From contig NC_092580.1 in NCBI RefSeq assembly GCF_037975245.1, forward strand, positions 29,229,501 to 29,293,500: 64,000 nt of DNA, written 5' to 3'. This DNA is from Apostichopus japonicus (lineage: Eukaryota; Echinodermata; Holothuroidea; Aspidochirotida; Stichopodidae). The notes under the pieces were generated by a model that made no database searches, was not told the DNA's origin, and saw nothing but the letters and a program-made list of their open reading frames with translations. Below are positions 23,393 to 34,598 of the stretch, piece after piece; the first letter of the stretch is position 1; the number at the start of each line of letters is the position of its first letter. The translations under genes and the position numbers were made by a program.

Positions 23393-24668
23393 GCGGAAGT
23401 ATGGAATTTTGTCGCCACCTCGTTGAAAGTGAAACACGCTCTGTTTATCCACTACGGGGAAATCCAGATCAGTCCAGCTTTCTTTCATTAGTTTTTAACT
23501 AATTGACATTTAAAGACGTAAGCAGAACTGTAGGAATGTACAATAATTGCGAGAAAAAAAATAATTGAATTGATACAAAATAAATTTTAGGACTCTAGCG
23601 ACTGTCTTTATATAAGAGTGAATTTGGTTAATGAATTGAAAATATCAAAGGCTCGTGTGCATGGAGATGATCTCACGCTTCTATAAATCTCAAAGATCAA
23701 ATGCATTTTCTCTCCTCAACCTGTCAACATGTTTAGCGTCAGATTCAAGTATAAAGATAATCAGTGATTTGAAGCAAGTAGCCTACAAATATGCGCCTTG
23801 AAGATTCTGTAGTTGGGTAGCAATTTAGTTGTAATGAATTACAATTCCGGTGTTCGAGGTGATCTCACGTTCGCATAAATTTAAAAAAAAAATTCAATAA
23901 ATCATCATCCAGATCTGACACATTTTATTCTTTCCAAACTCAGCCAATGAACAGCCTACAATTTTCCAGACTAGTATTTTAGGCGGAGTGATTTTAGTTA
24001 ATGTATAAGTAAGTACCAAAGGTTAGTGTGGAGATGATCATCTCCGCCCCTTATAATATAAATCTTAGGAAATCTAGATATCGTTTTCTCTAATCCTAAT
24101 CCAAATTAATCCGAAGTGTTCTTATAAGCTATGAGGCTTCAGACTTTTGTAATTATGTGGAAATGTTCTTAATTAATAAACAATAATCATTTTGTTTATA
24201 GATGATCTTAACCTTGTGTAAATATCTCATGTTTTGTAAACAGCTAAATCAATCAATCAATCAATCAAGCAAAGTATGATTTAAAATCTGTACTTAGATA
24301 TTTCCTGTGGTTGAATTTGGTGATTTAAATACATAACAAGTACAAACAAAAAACAAACAAAAAGACACATGAACTGTAGGGTAATTTAGCTCAAGAATAT
24401 GAGACTGGTTGATGAGGATTATGTATTTATATAAAATATTTTGGTTGTAAAAGTCAAAAATTTTCTGATAAAAATGTAACGCTTGTTTTCGAAGTTAAAA
24501 AGATCTACAGCATCTGTGTCTTTGGATAACTACTGAGAAGGAGGTATACGGTAGTGTAAAAAGTATTAATTTGGCGTTAAGGAAGGTTTAGAGAGTTTCC
24601 TCCTTTTTGTATCTTTGATATCCTCTTTGAACATAACAACAAAAGGATGGAATGCTCTTGTGGTGGTG
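23393..24668. other. 5' flank of the GPCR gene, unassigned
   Basis: AT-rich. The minus-strand promoter of the receptor should lie here, but I see no clear TATA box. A short (AATC)n run is at 24247-24268. Confidence 0.4.
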
Positions 24669-24942
24669 TCAATCAGTCAATCAGTCAGTCAGTCAGTCAG
24701 TCAGTCAGTCAGCCAGTCAGTCAGTCAATCAGCCAGTCAGTCAGTTAGTCAGTTAGTCAGTCAGTCAGTCAGTCAGTCAGTCAATCAGCCAGTCAGTCAG
24801 TCGGTCAGTTAGTCAGTTAGTCAGTCAGCCAGCCAGCCAGTCAGTCAGTCAGTCAGCCAGCCAGTCAGTCAGTCAGTCAGTCAGCCAGTTAGCCAGTCAG
24901 CCAGCCAGTCAGTCAATCAGTCGGTCAGTCAGTCAGTCAGCG
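24669..24942 (+). repeat. (TCAG)n microsatellite
   Basis: About 274 bp of TCAG units with TTAG, CCAG and TCAA variants. Confidence 0.95.
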
Positions 24943-25560
24943 AGTGATTCAGTGAATCTAATCTGTATAGCCTACCCGTGTCTCACACACCGATGGACTT
25001 GCAGACTGTATATTACAGCAAAATTGAGCACATCAGATGAAACTGTTTGCCGTATTCTATTCGCTAGACAAAATTGCTAATGATTTTTTTTTAAATGCTG
25101 ATAAAACCGTAAACTGATTGCTCCATTTCTGATGACTTTAAGGCTACAGCCAAATGTCGAACACAATATAAAAATCGATCATTAAAATAATTTGATGTTG
25201 TTAACTTATTATGTTTAGACCGTTGTGTTTGAATTATCAGTATATGGACTTTCTTGCCATATCTCAAGAAAACACAAGCAGAAATGCCGGTAGGTGTTTT
25301 AGGACACAAATTTACATCACGTTACTATCCCTTGCTACTGTTTCCATGGTTTTGACATAAGTTTATGCGGGTCAGTTAGAGAGTGTCACGTAATTTACAG
25401 ACGTAATTTATCTGCCTCGATGCCTGCTTCATAGTATTCCCGAGGCCTGCAGTTTCGCGTACTTGCTACCTGTGACAATTCATACTGCCGAGAGTTGATA
25501 AATGGGGAATCTGTACTCGAACTGGGCAGACGTCATCATGATGACGTGACCGAGCTTGAG
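24943..25560. other. Unassigned spacer between two arrays
   Basis: No exon or repeat recognised between the TCAG microsatellite and the 9-bp array. Confidence 0.4.
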
Positions 25561-27334
25561 CCGTCCTCTCCATCCTCTCCATCCTCTCCATCCTCTCAAT
25601 TCTCTCCATCCTCTCAATCCTCTCCATCCTCACAATCCTCTCCGTCCTCTCCATCCTCTCCGTCCTCTCCGTCCTCTCCGTCCTCTCCGTCCTTTCGGTC
25701 CTCTCCATCCTCTCCATCCTCTCCATCCTCTCCATTCTCTCCATCCTCTCCGTCCTCTCCATCCTCTCCATCCTCTCCATCCTCTCCGTCGTCTCCATCA
25801 TCTCCATCCTCTCCGTCCTCTCCGTCCTCTCCGTCCTCTCCGTCTTCTCCGTCCTCTCCATCCTCTCGGTCCTCTCCGTCCTCTCCGTCCTCTCCGTCCT
25901 CTCCGTCCTCTCCGTCCTCTCCGTCCTCTCCGTCCTCTCCATCCTCTCCATCCTCTCCATCCTCTCCATTCTCTCAATCCTCTTCATCCTCTCCATCCTC
26001 TCCATCCTCTCCATCCTCTCAATCCTCTCAGTCCTCTCCATCCTCTCCATCCTCTCCATCCTCTCCGTCCTCTCCGTCCTCTCCGTCCTCTCCGTCCTCT
26101 CCGTCCTCTCCGTCCTCTCCGTCCTCTCCATCCTCTCCGTCCTCTCCGTCCTTTCGGTCCTCTCCATCCTCTCCATCCTCTCCACCCTCTCCATTCTCTC
26201 AATCCTCTTCATCCTCTCCATCCTCTCCATCCTCTCCACCCTCTCAATCCTCTCAATCCTCTCCATCCTCTCCATCCTCTCCATCCTCTCCATCCTCTCC
26301 GTCCTCTCCGTCATCTCCGTCCTCTCCATCCTCTCCGTCCTCTCCGTCCTTTCGGTCCTCTCCATCCTCTCCATCCTCTCCACCCTCTCCATTCTCTCAA
26401 TCCTCTTCATCCTCTCCATCCTCTCCATCCTCTCCATCCTCTCAATCCTCTCAATCCTCTCCATCCTCTCCATCCTCTCCATCCTCTCCATCCTCTCCAT
26501 CCTCTCCATCCTCTCCGTCCTCTCCGTCCTCTCCGTCCTCTCCATCCTCTCCATCCTGTCCGTCCTCTCCGTCCTCTCCGTCCTCTCCATCCTCTCCATC
26601 CTCTCCGTCCTCTCAATCCTCTCCATCCTCTCCATCCTCTCCATCCTCTCAATCCTCTCCATCCTCTACATCCTCTTCATCCTCTCTATCATCTCCATCC
26701 TCTCCATCCTCTCCGTCCTCTCCATCCTCTCCATCCTCTCCATCCTCTCCGTCCTCTCCATCCTCTCCATCCTCTCAATCCTCTCCGTCCTCTCCATCAT
26801 CTCCATCCTCTCAATCGTCTCTATCCTCTCAATACTCTCCATTCTCTCCGTCCTCTCCATCCTCTTCATCCTCTCAATCCTCTCCATCCTCTCCATTCTC
26901 TCAATCCTCTCCATCCTCTCCATCCTCTCCATCCTCTCCATCCTCTCAATCCTCTCAATCCTCTCCATCCTCTCCATCCTCTCCATCCTCTCCATCCTCT
27001 CCATCCTCTCAATCCTCTCCGTCCTCTTCATCCTCTCCATCATCTCCACCCTCTCCATCCTCTCCGTCCTCTCCATCCTCTCCATCCTCTCCATCCTCTC
27101 CGTCCTCTCCATCCTCTCCATCCTCTCCATCCTCTCCGTCCTCTCCATCCTCTCCATCCTCTCAATCGTCTCTATCCTCTCAATACTCTCCATTCTCTCC
27201 GTCCTCTCCATCCTCTTCATCCTCTCCATCCTCTCCATTCTCTCAATCCTCTTCATCCTCTCCATCCTCTCCATCCTCTCCATCCTCTCAATCCTCTCAA
27301 TCCTCTCCATCCTCTCCATCCTCTCCGTCCTCCT
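25561..27334 (+). repeat. 1.77-kb array of a 9-bp unit (TCCATCCTC type)
   Basis: About 197 copies of TCC[AG]TCCTC with point variants (TCAATCCTC, TTCATCCTC, TTTCGGTCC). Marked variants recur at spacings that are multiples of nine: CTTTCGGTCC near 25692, 26151 and 26349, and TCAATCGTCTCTATCC near 26811 and 27162. This shows higher-order duplication with no loss of phase. The intact phase keeps several frames open for 400-600 codons on both strands (Ser-Pro, Leu-His-Pro, Glu-Arg repeats); none has signs of being a gene. Confidence 0.97.
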
Positions 27335-27344
27335 GATAGGCAGT

Positions 27345-27460
27345 ATGATGACTAGCCGAAGATATGCATAATGGATTGAAAGCATGATGACTAGCCAAAG
27401 ATATGCATCATAGATTGAAGGCATGATGACTAGCCAAAGATATGCATTATAGATTGAAGG
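27345..27460 (+). repeat. 39-bp tandem repeat, three copies
   Basis: Units starting ATGATGACTAGCC at 27345, 27384 and 27423, each continuing AAGATATGCAT and ending ATTGAA. It adjoins the 9-bp array. Confidence 0.9.
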
Positions 27461-27664
27461 AGTGGTATGGTAAAAAACATAGTTCCATTTTTTTCAGAAA
27501 CCTACTCACCCATAGTATCGTTCGATTGATCACGCGATTGGACTTTGCTGTTCCATGTGGCGGTAGTTTCCCGCCCGCATTTGTCTTTGTCTTTAAAATT
27601 TCACACAATTTAAAGAACAAGACTTATGTTGACGTACGTACATGAAATTCGGAGTACGCAGCTC

Positions 27665-28379
27665 CAGTGGCGTCGTGCCCATGCGGGCCCGGGGGGGGGC
27701 ACAGGCCCCCAAATTTTGTCAAAGGTGTCATAAAATTTTGTCATAATTTTAAAAAAAAAGTGTTTTCGAAATCGAAAAGTAGACTAAATAGTCAATTGCT
27801 CTTTGATGGTCGTTGCGGATTTTCCACACACCTCAAAGACGACATATCGGGAGTAGTAATGCCATTGCCTTTGAATATGTTTGTCCTAAGCTCGCCTTTG
27901 ATACAGTCACAATTAACCTGGAAAATAATCACTTCGTTATCGTACGTTTTACCTTAGGTTTCGCTACTTTCGCTTTTTCTGCCCATGTTTTCAAACGGCA
28001 TAGCTTTTTATTCACCCAGTCACCACTTCTCACGGGCATGGGCGGTGATCATGGATCAGCCAACACAAAAATGTTTCGATTTCTTAAATTTTGGGCGCTT
28101 CTGGGAGACGAGGAATTGGTAAACTGAGAAATAAATGGCGATCACTTCCTTCGAGAATATTTCCCAAAATAAAAAAATTGCCGGATATTGTTAATAATTT
28201 TAGGGGTGTTGCTTACTGCCATAAGGCACGGGAAGTGCCGTTTCCTGCAATCTGAGGGGTCTGCCAGACGAAAAATTTTCTTGTACGCTGCGCGCCAACC
28301 TGTGGTGGCGCTCCGCTTAGATAGTCATCACCTGCTCACGGCCCCCCCCCAAAAAAAATATTTTCGCACGACGCCCCTG
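27665..28379. mobile_element. hAT-type MITE, 715 bp, perfect 8-bp TSD
   Basis: Starts CAGTGGCGTCGTGC and ends GCACGACGCCCCTG, a 14-bp terminal inverted repeat with one mismatch. Identical 8-bp flanks CGCAGCTC lie at 27657-27664 and 28380-28387. The termini and duplication length are those of hAT elements; no transposase frame is present. The interior shares the TTGTACGC..CGCGCCAAC..TGTGGTGGCGCT block with the 20102-20373 element, so both probably belong to one lineage. Confidence 0.9.
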
Positions 28380-28531
28380 CGCAGCTCCAAACGCCGTTTG
28401 ACATCTTTGGCTTCATGGACCACTGGACTTAGTTTGGACTAGAATTAGCAAACCCAGCTGAACGATCGGTTGCAAATGGCGAAGATCATTTGACCAAAGC
28501 AGTGATCATGTTTAACAATGACGACTTAAAT

Positions 28532-29084
28532 TAAGGTGACCAGACGTCCCCGATTTTCGGGGACAGTCCCCGATTACAGTGTGCTGTCCCCGATGAACAA
28601 GTGTCCCCGAAAATGTCCCCGATTCGTCAAAATGTTCAGGAATTTCGAATATATCCCACATTATTAGTAAAGTGATTGTAAAAACAAAATGTAGTCAAGT
28701 GTGCAGTCGCAGAACGGAACAGGTGGGCCAGTGTAAAGTGGAAACACTGTTAAAAATATGCTAGATCGATCTAACCTAGCACTCTTTCGACCGTATAATT
28801 GGCAACTACGGCGACACAACGACACTTATAGTGTGAGCATGAGCAACTCACAAGCTCTCAAAGAACCACATAAAGTAAGTGAATTTCATCTAAAAAAAGC
28901 TACATTTTTGAATATAAAATTGATTTAAAAAGTGCTTCTAAGTATCACCATATTTCATCTAAGCACCTTAGGCACTAAAAATTTTTCCAAAGGGGAGGGG
29001 ACGCCCCCTCCCCTTAGACCCCTCCCCCTTATCAGTCACGCAATAAATGTCCCCGATTCCAGTCAAGAAAATATGGTCACCTTA
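28532..29084. mobile_element. hAT-type MITE, 553 bp, TAAGGTGACCA termini
   Basis: Starts TAAGGTGACCAGACGTCCCC and ends GGGGACATTTATTGCG-complement through TATGGTCACCTTA, giving an 11-bp inverted repeat TAAGGTGACCA. Identical 8-bp flanks ACTTAAAT lie at 28524-28531 and 29085-29092. The left end carries short GTCCCCGAT repeats. The block GCCCCCTCCCCTTAGACCCC near its right end also occurs near the right end of the 55044-55719 element. Confidence 0.88.
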
Positions 29085-29092
29085 ACTTAAAT

Positions 29093-29670
29093 ACAATTTC
29101 AAATAAAGATTGAAAGTGTTATAAGCAGATGGCTGAAAAAAACTCCAAACGTTCAAAACTACTGCATGGTCATTGCACAAGCTAAATCAACAAGTTTTCA
29201 TCTTTAAAGGTCTATGGACACATATATGAGCAACATTGTCCTAATCACTCTAACAGATATTAGATATCATAAAAATAGCTGCGACTGCCATCAAAATCCA
29301 TCAAAGATTGACCAATTAACAAGTCTTTTCTTAATTCTAGTTTCATAAGTATGAATAAACATTAGCTAAGTATGCACATTGATGATGTAAAGGGAGTGAC
29401 TGCTTTGTTTTCTGTTATGATATCCCTTCGTTTTCACAACCTTCGTTTCAAGGATGCTGAAGACAGGATTGTGACCTTAGGCGATTTTTTTGAAATATTA
29501 CATTGTCTTCTTTGAAAAGAGGAACATCACAATTATTCAAATGATATATGTTGGCTTGTAATTATGCGTTAACTTATTAAGGCCTTAAATAACAAATGTT
29601 GATGAGTGCAACACTCCACGTCCTAGTTTGCACATAATTAATGAGTTTCCCAGATTTATTAAAAATTCCC
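29093..29670. other. Unassigned
   Basis: AT-rich; nothing recognised. Confidence 0.4.
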
Positions 29671-29949
<279 letters not shown>

Positions 29950-30103
29950 TGGAAAGTCATTTGAGATGGGAAAACCGTAGATTACTCTTGGATGAGAACC
30001 CCACCTTACTATGACCCGGCCGAGAATCGAACCCCGAACCTCTCGATTGCTTAGCCTCATTGCTTTAAATGCCACCGCCTTTATCCACTCTGCCACAGCC
30101 CCG
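29950..30103 (-). mobile_element. tRNA-derived SINE, leucine/serine-tRNA-like head
   Basis: On the minus strand the head reads GGGGCTGTGGCAGAGTGGAT, an A-box, and a B-box GGTTCGGGGTTCGATTC at 30024-30040, followed by CGGCCGGGTC and a tRNA-unrelated body ending TTTGAGATGACTTTCC-like sequence (complement of 29950-29970). The 3' tail is (ATG)n. Head with pol III boxes, unique body and simple-repeat tail are the hallmarks of a SINE. The long spacing between boxes suggests a class II (long variable arm) tRNA ancestor. Confidence 0.75.
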
Positions 30104-31754
30104 GTATATGTGTATATCTTAGAAACGAAAAGAGCTCTTCAAAAACTTTCAACAGATTTTGAAGGAGATTATCACACAACAACAACCGTACTGAATATGG
30201 GGCAATTAACTGTAGTGGCGCCGGAATCATGGCCGCTGGTATTCCACCGCAATTTTAAATAAACGCATCATTTTGCCGTTTCCCGCGCCTGTTAATTCAC
30301 GCCCTTTTTTTAAAATCACGGTGAGTGTCGAACCGTAAATAAACGGTGATTTCTAAACTTTAAAAAACGTCTTTACGTTTTTCTACTGGCAACTGTTAAA
30401 GTACATAGCCCAACCAACTTTATTATTTACACTGTAGAAGTCCGTATACTTTAAATTCAATATTTTGTTAGTTAATTGTTCCTTTTATCGCATCAGGTGT
30501 AACATATATGTATTACTGTGAACTTGATAACTATACTTAGGCCACTAGCCTATCACACTTTCATAGCAGATCACGAAAGCTGTACTAATTTCGATACAAG
30601 AATTTGATTGAAGTTGTTTGTATAATCTTAAAATTTTGAGATTGGTCAATTGCCAAATTTTCACCTTTTTTGGGGGTTCGCATAGAGATCGCTGCAATAG
30701 TAATCTTAAATACGAAAATAGGCAGCTGTTTTAAAGTATCTGGCAACTTTTGTACGCCTCTTTTTTCTTTATAGAAACATAATATATTCGTGTCTTTAAT
30801 GGTTTAAAAAGCAAATCTGTTATTTGCTTAATAAACAAATAAGCTAAATGAAAACACCTTACTTATAATTTCCATTGTGTTTTGTGATTCTCTATAATAT
30901 TGTTGATTACAACGGAAATAAATATATATCAATTCTTCAGTGGATTTACAAGAACTTCAAATTGATAGCCGTAGGGCAAGAGTTGGAACGTGACATGCTG
31001 CCTATTTTATGATTGGATTCCGAGGGGTTAAGGTTACCGCGACATTAACAGGATTTATTACCGGTAAATAGATTTTCACTAGAAATAATAATTATAATAT
31101 TAATAATAATAATAATATATAAAAAATATAAGTATATCGTACAGCCTACATTTGTTACTTTCATTTATTTTAATCACCTGTTACCACCAAACATACAAAT
31201 ACTTGATATGCTCTTTAATTTTGTTAGTGAGTTATAAACAGGTTACAGGGGAAAAGTATATTGAACACAGAACGTCAGAGAGATTTTCAACAAAGGAATT
31301 GATATTACGTAACCTCCCGCGGCCAAATAAAGTTCATGGTTACATAATACATACTATAGCAATACTGAACTATTGTTCATGAAATATTGTTTTCTCTCTG
31401 CGGAAAACAATTGGCATATATCCATTTCTTAAGAGGGTCGGGGGGGGGGGGTGAGTATAGAATGTAAAAGACATGATATGGGGTGTAGGCAGGTGTGTTA
31501 GGTCGAGTACAGTTTGACTCATTTTCGTCTCCGTTCTGTACCAATTTTTTTCTAGCCGTACAAAATGTCTTGCGAATGAATGACAAGTTTTACTGGTCGA
31601 CTCAAAAACTTAGTCCATTCTTTTATTATGGTCAACCATTTACATAAACTACACTTTTACTTTTCAGAGTGATTGTAATAGTCTCTGGTCTTCGCATCCT
31701 TACGGCAGCCTGACGATATTGACCTCAATTTTAACTGTCATAAGCACAGTAATC
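30104..31754. other. Unassigned intergenic
   Basis: AT-rich with an AAT-rich patch at about 31085-31130 and a G run at 31440. No exon recognised. Confidence 0.4.
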
Positions 31755-31917
<163 letters not shown>

Positions 31918-33850
31918 TCCTTTGCGGCTGGTGCAAGAGCACATAATGTTCCTCGTGTATATATATATCGGTCTACCCGGATATTTTTCACCGAGGGAAT
32001 ATGTCCCATCGAACAAACTTATCAGGCCTCATTTCCCACGTGGTGGTTAAAGGGTGTGAAGACTGGCGCAAAAAGAAACGTCTAATGCCGGTAATCTGAC
32101 CTAGTTTCGAATGAGGAGTAACAGAAGTGTTAGACACCACCATCAATCCCAGAAAATACACACACACACAGCTTGCTATCATCGGTAATTAGACACTAGT
32201 GTACAGTCAGTACATACAACTGCGGTCAATACCCATAACACAGTGTACAAACAATACAGCGATGGACATCTCAGGTCCAGCTAAAGATAACAAGGTATCA
32301 CGTTTCATTACTGTACTGTCTGCATTTTGTAGCGACACGAACAAAACGTCACTTGCAAGCAACGGAAGTTAACTTTTTCAGATGGCCGCACGCGGTTTGG
32401 GGCGAGTCTTCAATGCCTTTAAATTTGTGCCCCGCGACAAATATTGTCCACCTGTGATGCTTTAAAAGCACGACAGTCCGTCCCGTCAGACATCAATGGG
32501 GATATATTAATTATATTCAAAATGCATTAATTTCTCTTTCGGCCCCTCCCTCTCTCTCTTTCTGTCTCTCAGATAAGTTATACAGGCTTTACACCCTGGA
32601 AAGGGATAAGTTCATTCTGAAAATATGAACTCAAAGCCAAAATGGAAGATAACGTATATTTATTTTCAGGTACCAGTATATGACATCACGCATTGGACAT
32701 TATTGTAACCGAGGCTCCTTCCCATTCAATGCTCCGGTTCATTACTTAACTTCTATAAACTTGAATAACCGTCACGAAAGGAAACAACATTTTTCTTAGT
32801 TTTGTTAATGCTTCACATATGCTTATTTTACAGGGTTGGACTCGAGACCACTTTTTACTGGACTTGGACTTGACTCAGACACGGACCTCTGTGGATTCGG
32901 ACTTGAGGCCGAGCCCAGACCGGGTCCACCAGTATTACTTTGATACTGTAGCAATCAGAAGATATACTGGCTATTTTTGGACGATAATGATTTTCGCTCT
33001 TTTTCAAGTACAACAGCCAAGTTGAAACCACTAAACTTTAACAGTGCTATTTTATGTGACTCATGACAGTGCCGTACACTTCTACAGTAGTATCCGTACC
33101 ACTGTAAGAGCTTATTAAAGGTTTAAAATGAAGAGCATTTGGTTTGCTGGGTCTTAAAGTATAAGAGGACTGATTATAGAAAGCTTCAATCAATGGAAGT
33201 GTCAAGGACAATATGAGACCCAAAAAGCCTGAACTTGCACAATGTCATTGGCATTGCAAGTTACCTATTGATTATTGCAAACCTTGCACAATACAAAACA
33301 ATGAACAGGGAGGCCCTATTGTCAATGAATGTCCTAAAAGCATCCTATTCAAACCATACAGTTAATATAGGTCGCTGCTCTGAGGAAGTGTTAAACTATT
33401 ATTTTACATCGTGAGTGTCCATAAATTTGACAATAAATCCACTATGTAGACTACTGTAGTGAACAAGGCTTAAGAACTGGAGGTTCTTGCTGTTATGCTG
33501 CAGTCTTGATTAGTTGTCAATAAACTATCTATAGCAGCCTATATAACTATTGGTCACTGCGTGGTTGCAGCTGGCCTGTCTATATGAACGTTTGTATACT
33601 AATTGTCTACTTATCAGTCTGGATATATGTATGCACTCACAACATAAACCTGGAATAATTTGATTTCTCAATCAATTTGATGCAGGGCCAATGGTACCTT
33701 TCTTGATTGACAACTTACTATTTTACCGGCTTGCGGTGAAACGAACTGAGAAGAACGCTGTCAGATTTATACGAGGGCGCTATATACTTTCTCGCTATAC
33801 AAAACGACATACTTCTTTTCATGTAAATGGTGGAAATTACCAAGAAGCCA
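31918..33850. other. Unassigned intergenic
   Basis: No exon with paired splice sites found; a short CT-rich run is at about 32548-32570. Confidence 0.4.
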
Positions 33851-33866
33851 TAGAGAAATATCATGA

Positions 33867-33946
33867 CACGGATTCGAGTCCGGGTAGGGGCTTGAGGTTT
33901 CTTCGCTGTTCTGGATATTTCAACTCACTACAATTTCAATTATACA
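33867..33946 (+). mobile_element. 5'-truncated SINE copy
   Basis: Keeps a B-box (GATTCGAGTCC at 33871) and the body TTTCTTCGCTGTTCTGGAT...TTTCAACTCACTAC that is shared with the two full copies downstream. It is directly followed by TACAATCAGCGTCCAT, the junction also seen before the third copy. Confidence 0.6.
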
Positions 33947-33950
33947 ATCA

Positions 33951-34076
33951 GCGTCCATGCATGGCCTAGTGGTTAGGGTGTCCGCAAATAAAGCGGGAGG
34001 CCCGGGTTCGAACCCCGATGGAGCCTCTGGAAGTTTCTTCACTGTTCTTGATTTTCCAACTCATTACGATTTCAAT

Positions 34077-34145
<69 letters not shown>
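33951..34145 (+). mobile_element. tRNA-derived SINE with (TA)n tail
   Basis: tRNA-like head 33951-34025: GCGTCCATGC, A-box GGCCTAGTGGTTAGGG, a CCGC...GCGG anticodon stem and B-box GGGTTCGAACCCC. Then the body CTTCACTGTTCTTGATTTTCC and a (TA)n run at 34079-34145. The head has a 4-bp CATG insertion relative to the next copy and lacks T33 in its anticodon loop, so it is not a working tRNA gene. Confidence 0.75.
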
Positions 34146-34148
<3 letters not shown>

Positions 34149-34375
34149 TTTGCCTTTGTCGTTAACCTCCACAAAAAGTCTGTTCAAAGTATCTCTGTCG
34201 AGATCCGGCTTTAGGAATGATGTTGACCATGTTAACCATGAGTTGGTTAGCATCATGTTTATCTCTAGAGTAAGGCAAAATATGTCACCGAAACAGAGCT
34301 AGTATTGTTCGATACAGGTGACAAACGCCTACAGAGGAATTACGACCTTCCTTACCGTTTCGAACCTCTGGACAT

Positions 34376-34523
34376 ACAATCAGCGTCCATAGCCTAGTGG
34401 TTAAGGTGTCCGCATATAAAGCGGGAGGCCCGGGTTCGAATCCCGGTGGAGGCTGTTTTTGTTACTGTTCTTGATTTTCCAACTCACAACGATTCAATGT
34501 TATATATATTGTTCCACTAGTCT

Positions 34524-34595
<72 letters not shown>
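34376..34595 (+). mobile_element. tRNA-derived SINE with (TA)n tail
   Basis: tRNA-like head 34383-34453 with a seven-pair acceptor stem (one mismatch, GCGTCCA with TGGAGGC), A-box AGCCTAGTGGTTAAGG and B-box CGGGTTCGAATCCCG. The anticodon loop reads ATATAAA. Body TTACTGTTCTTGATTTTCC as in the previous copy, and a (TA)n run at about 34527-34595. Same family as 33951-34145. Confidence 0.75.

Positions 34596-34598
<3 letters not shown>

Noticed and set aside
24669-24942. CRISPR-like or coding interpretation of the TCAG array
   Set aside because: Plain tetranucleotide microsatellite in a eukaryotic context, without spacers.
25466-27424. Several 250-613 codon open frames on both strands (Ser-Pro, Leu-His-Pro, Glu-Arg-Met repeats)
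   Set aside because: They arise because a stop-free 9-bp unit is repeated in phase; no promoter, splice or domain evidence supports any of them.
34383-34453. Functional tRNA gene (loop ATATAAA)
   Set aside because: Acceptor mismatch, D-arm irregularities and a family of copies with shared non-tRNA body show a SINE head.
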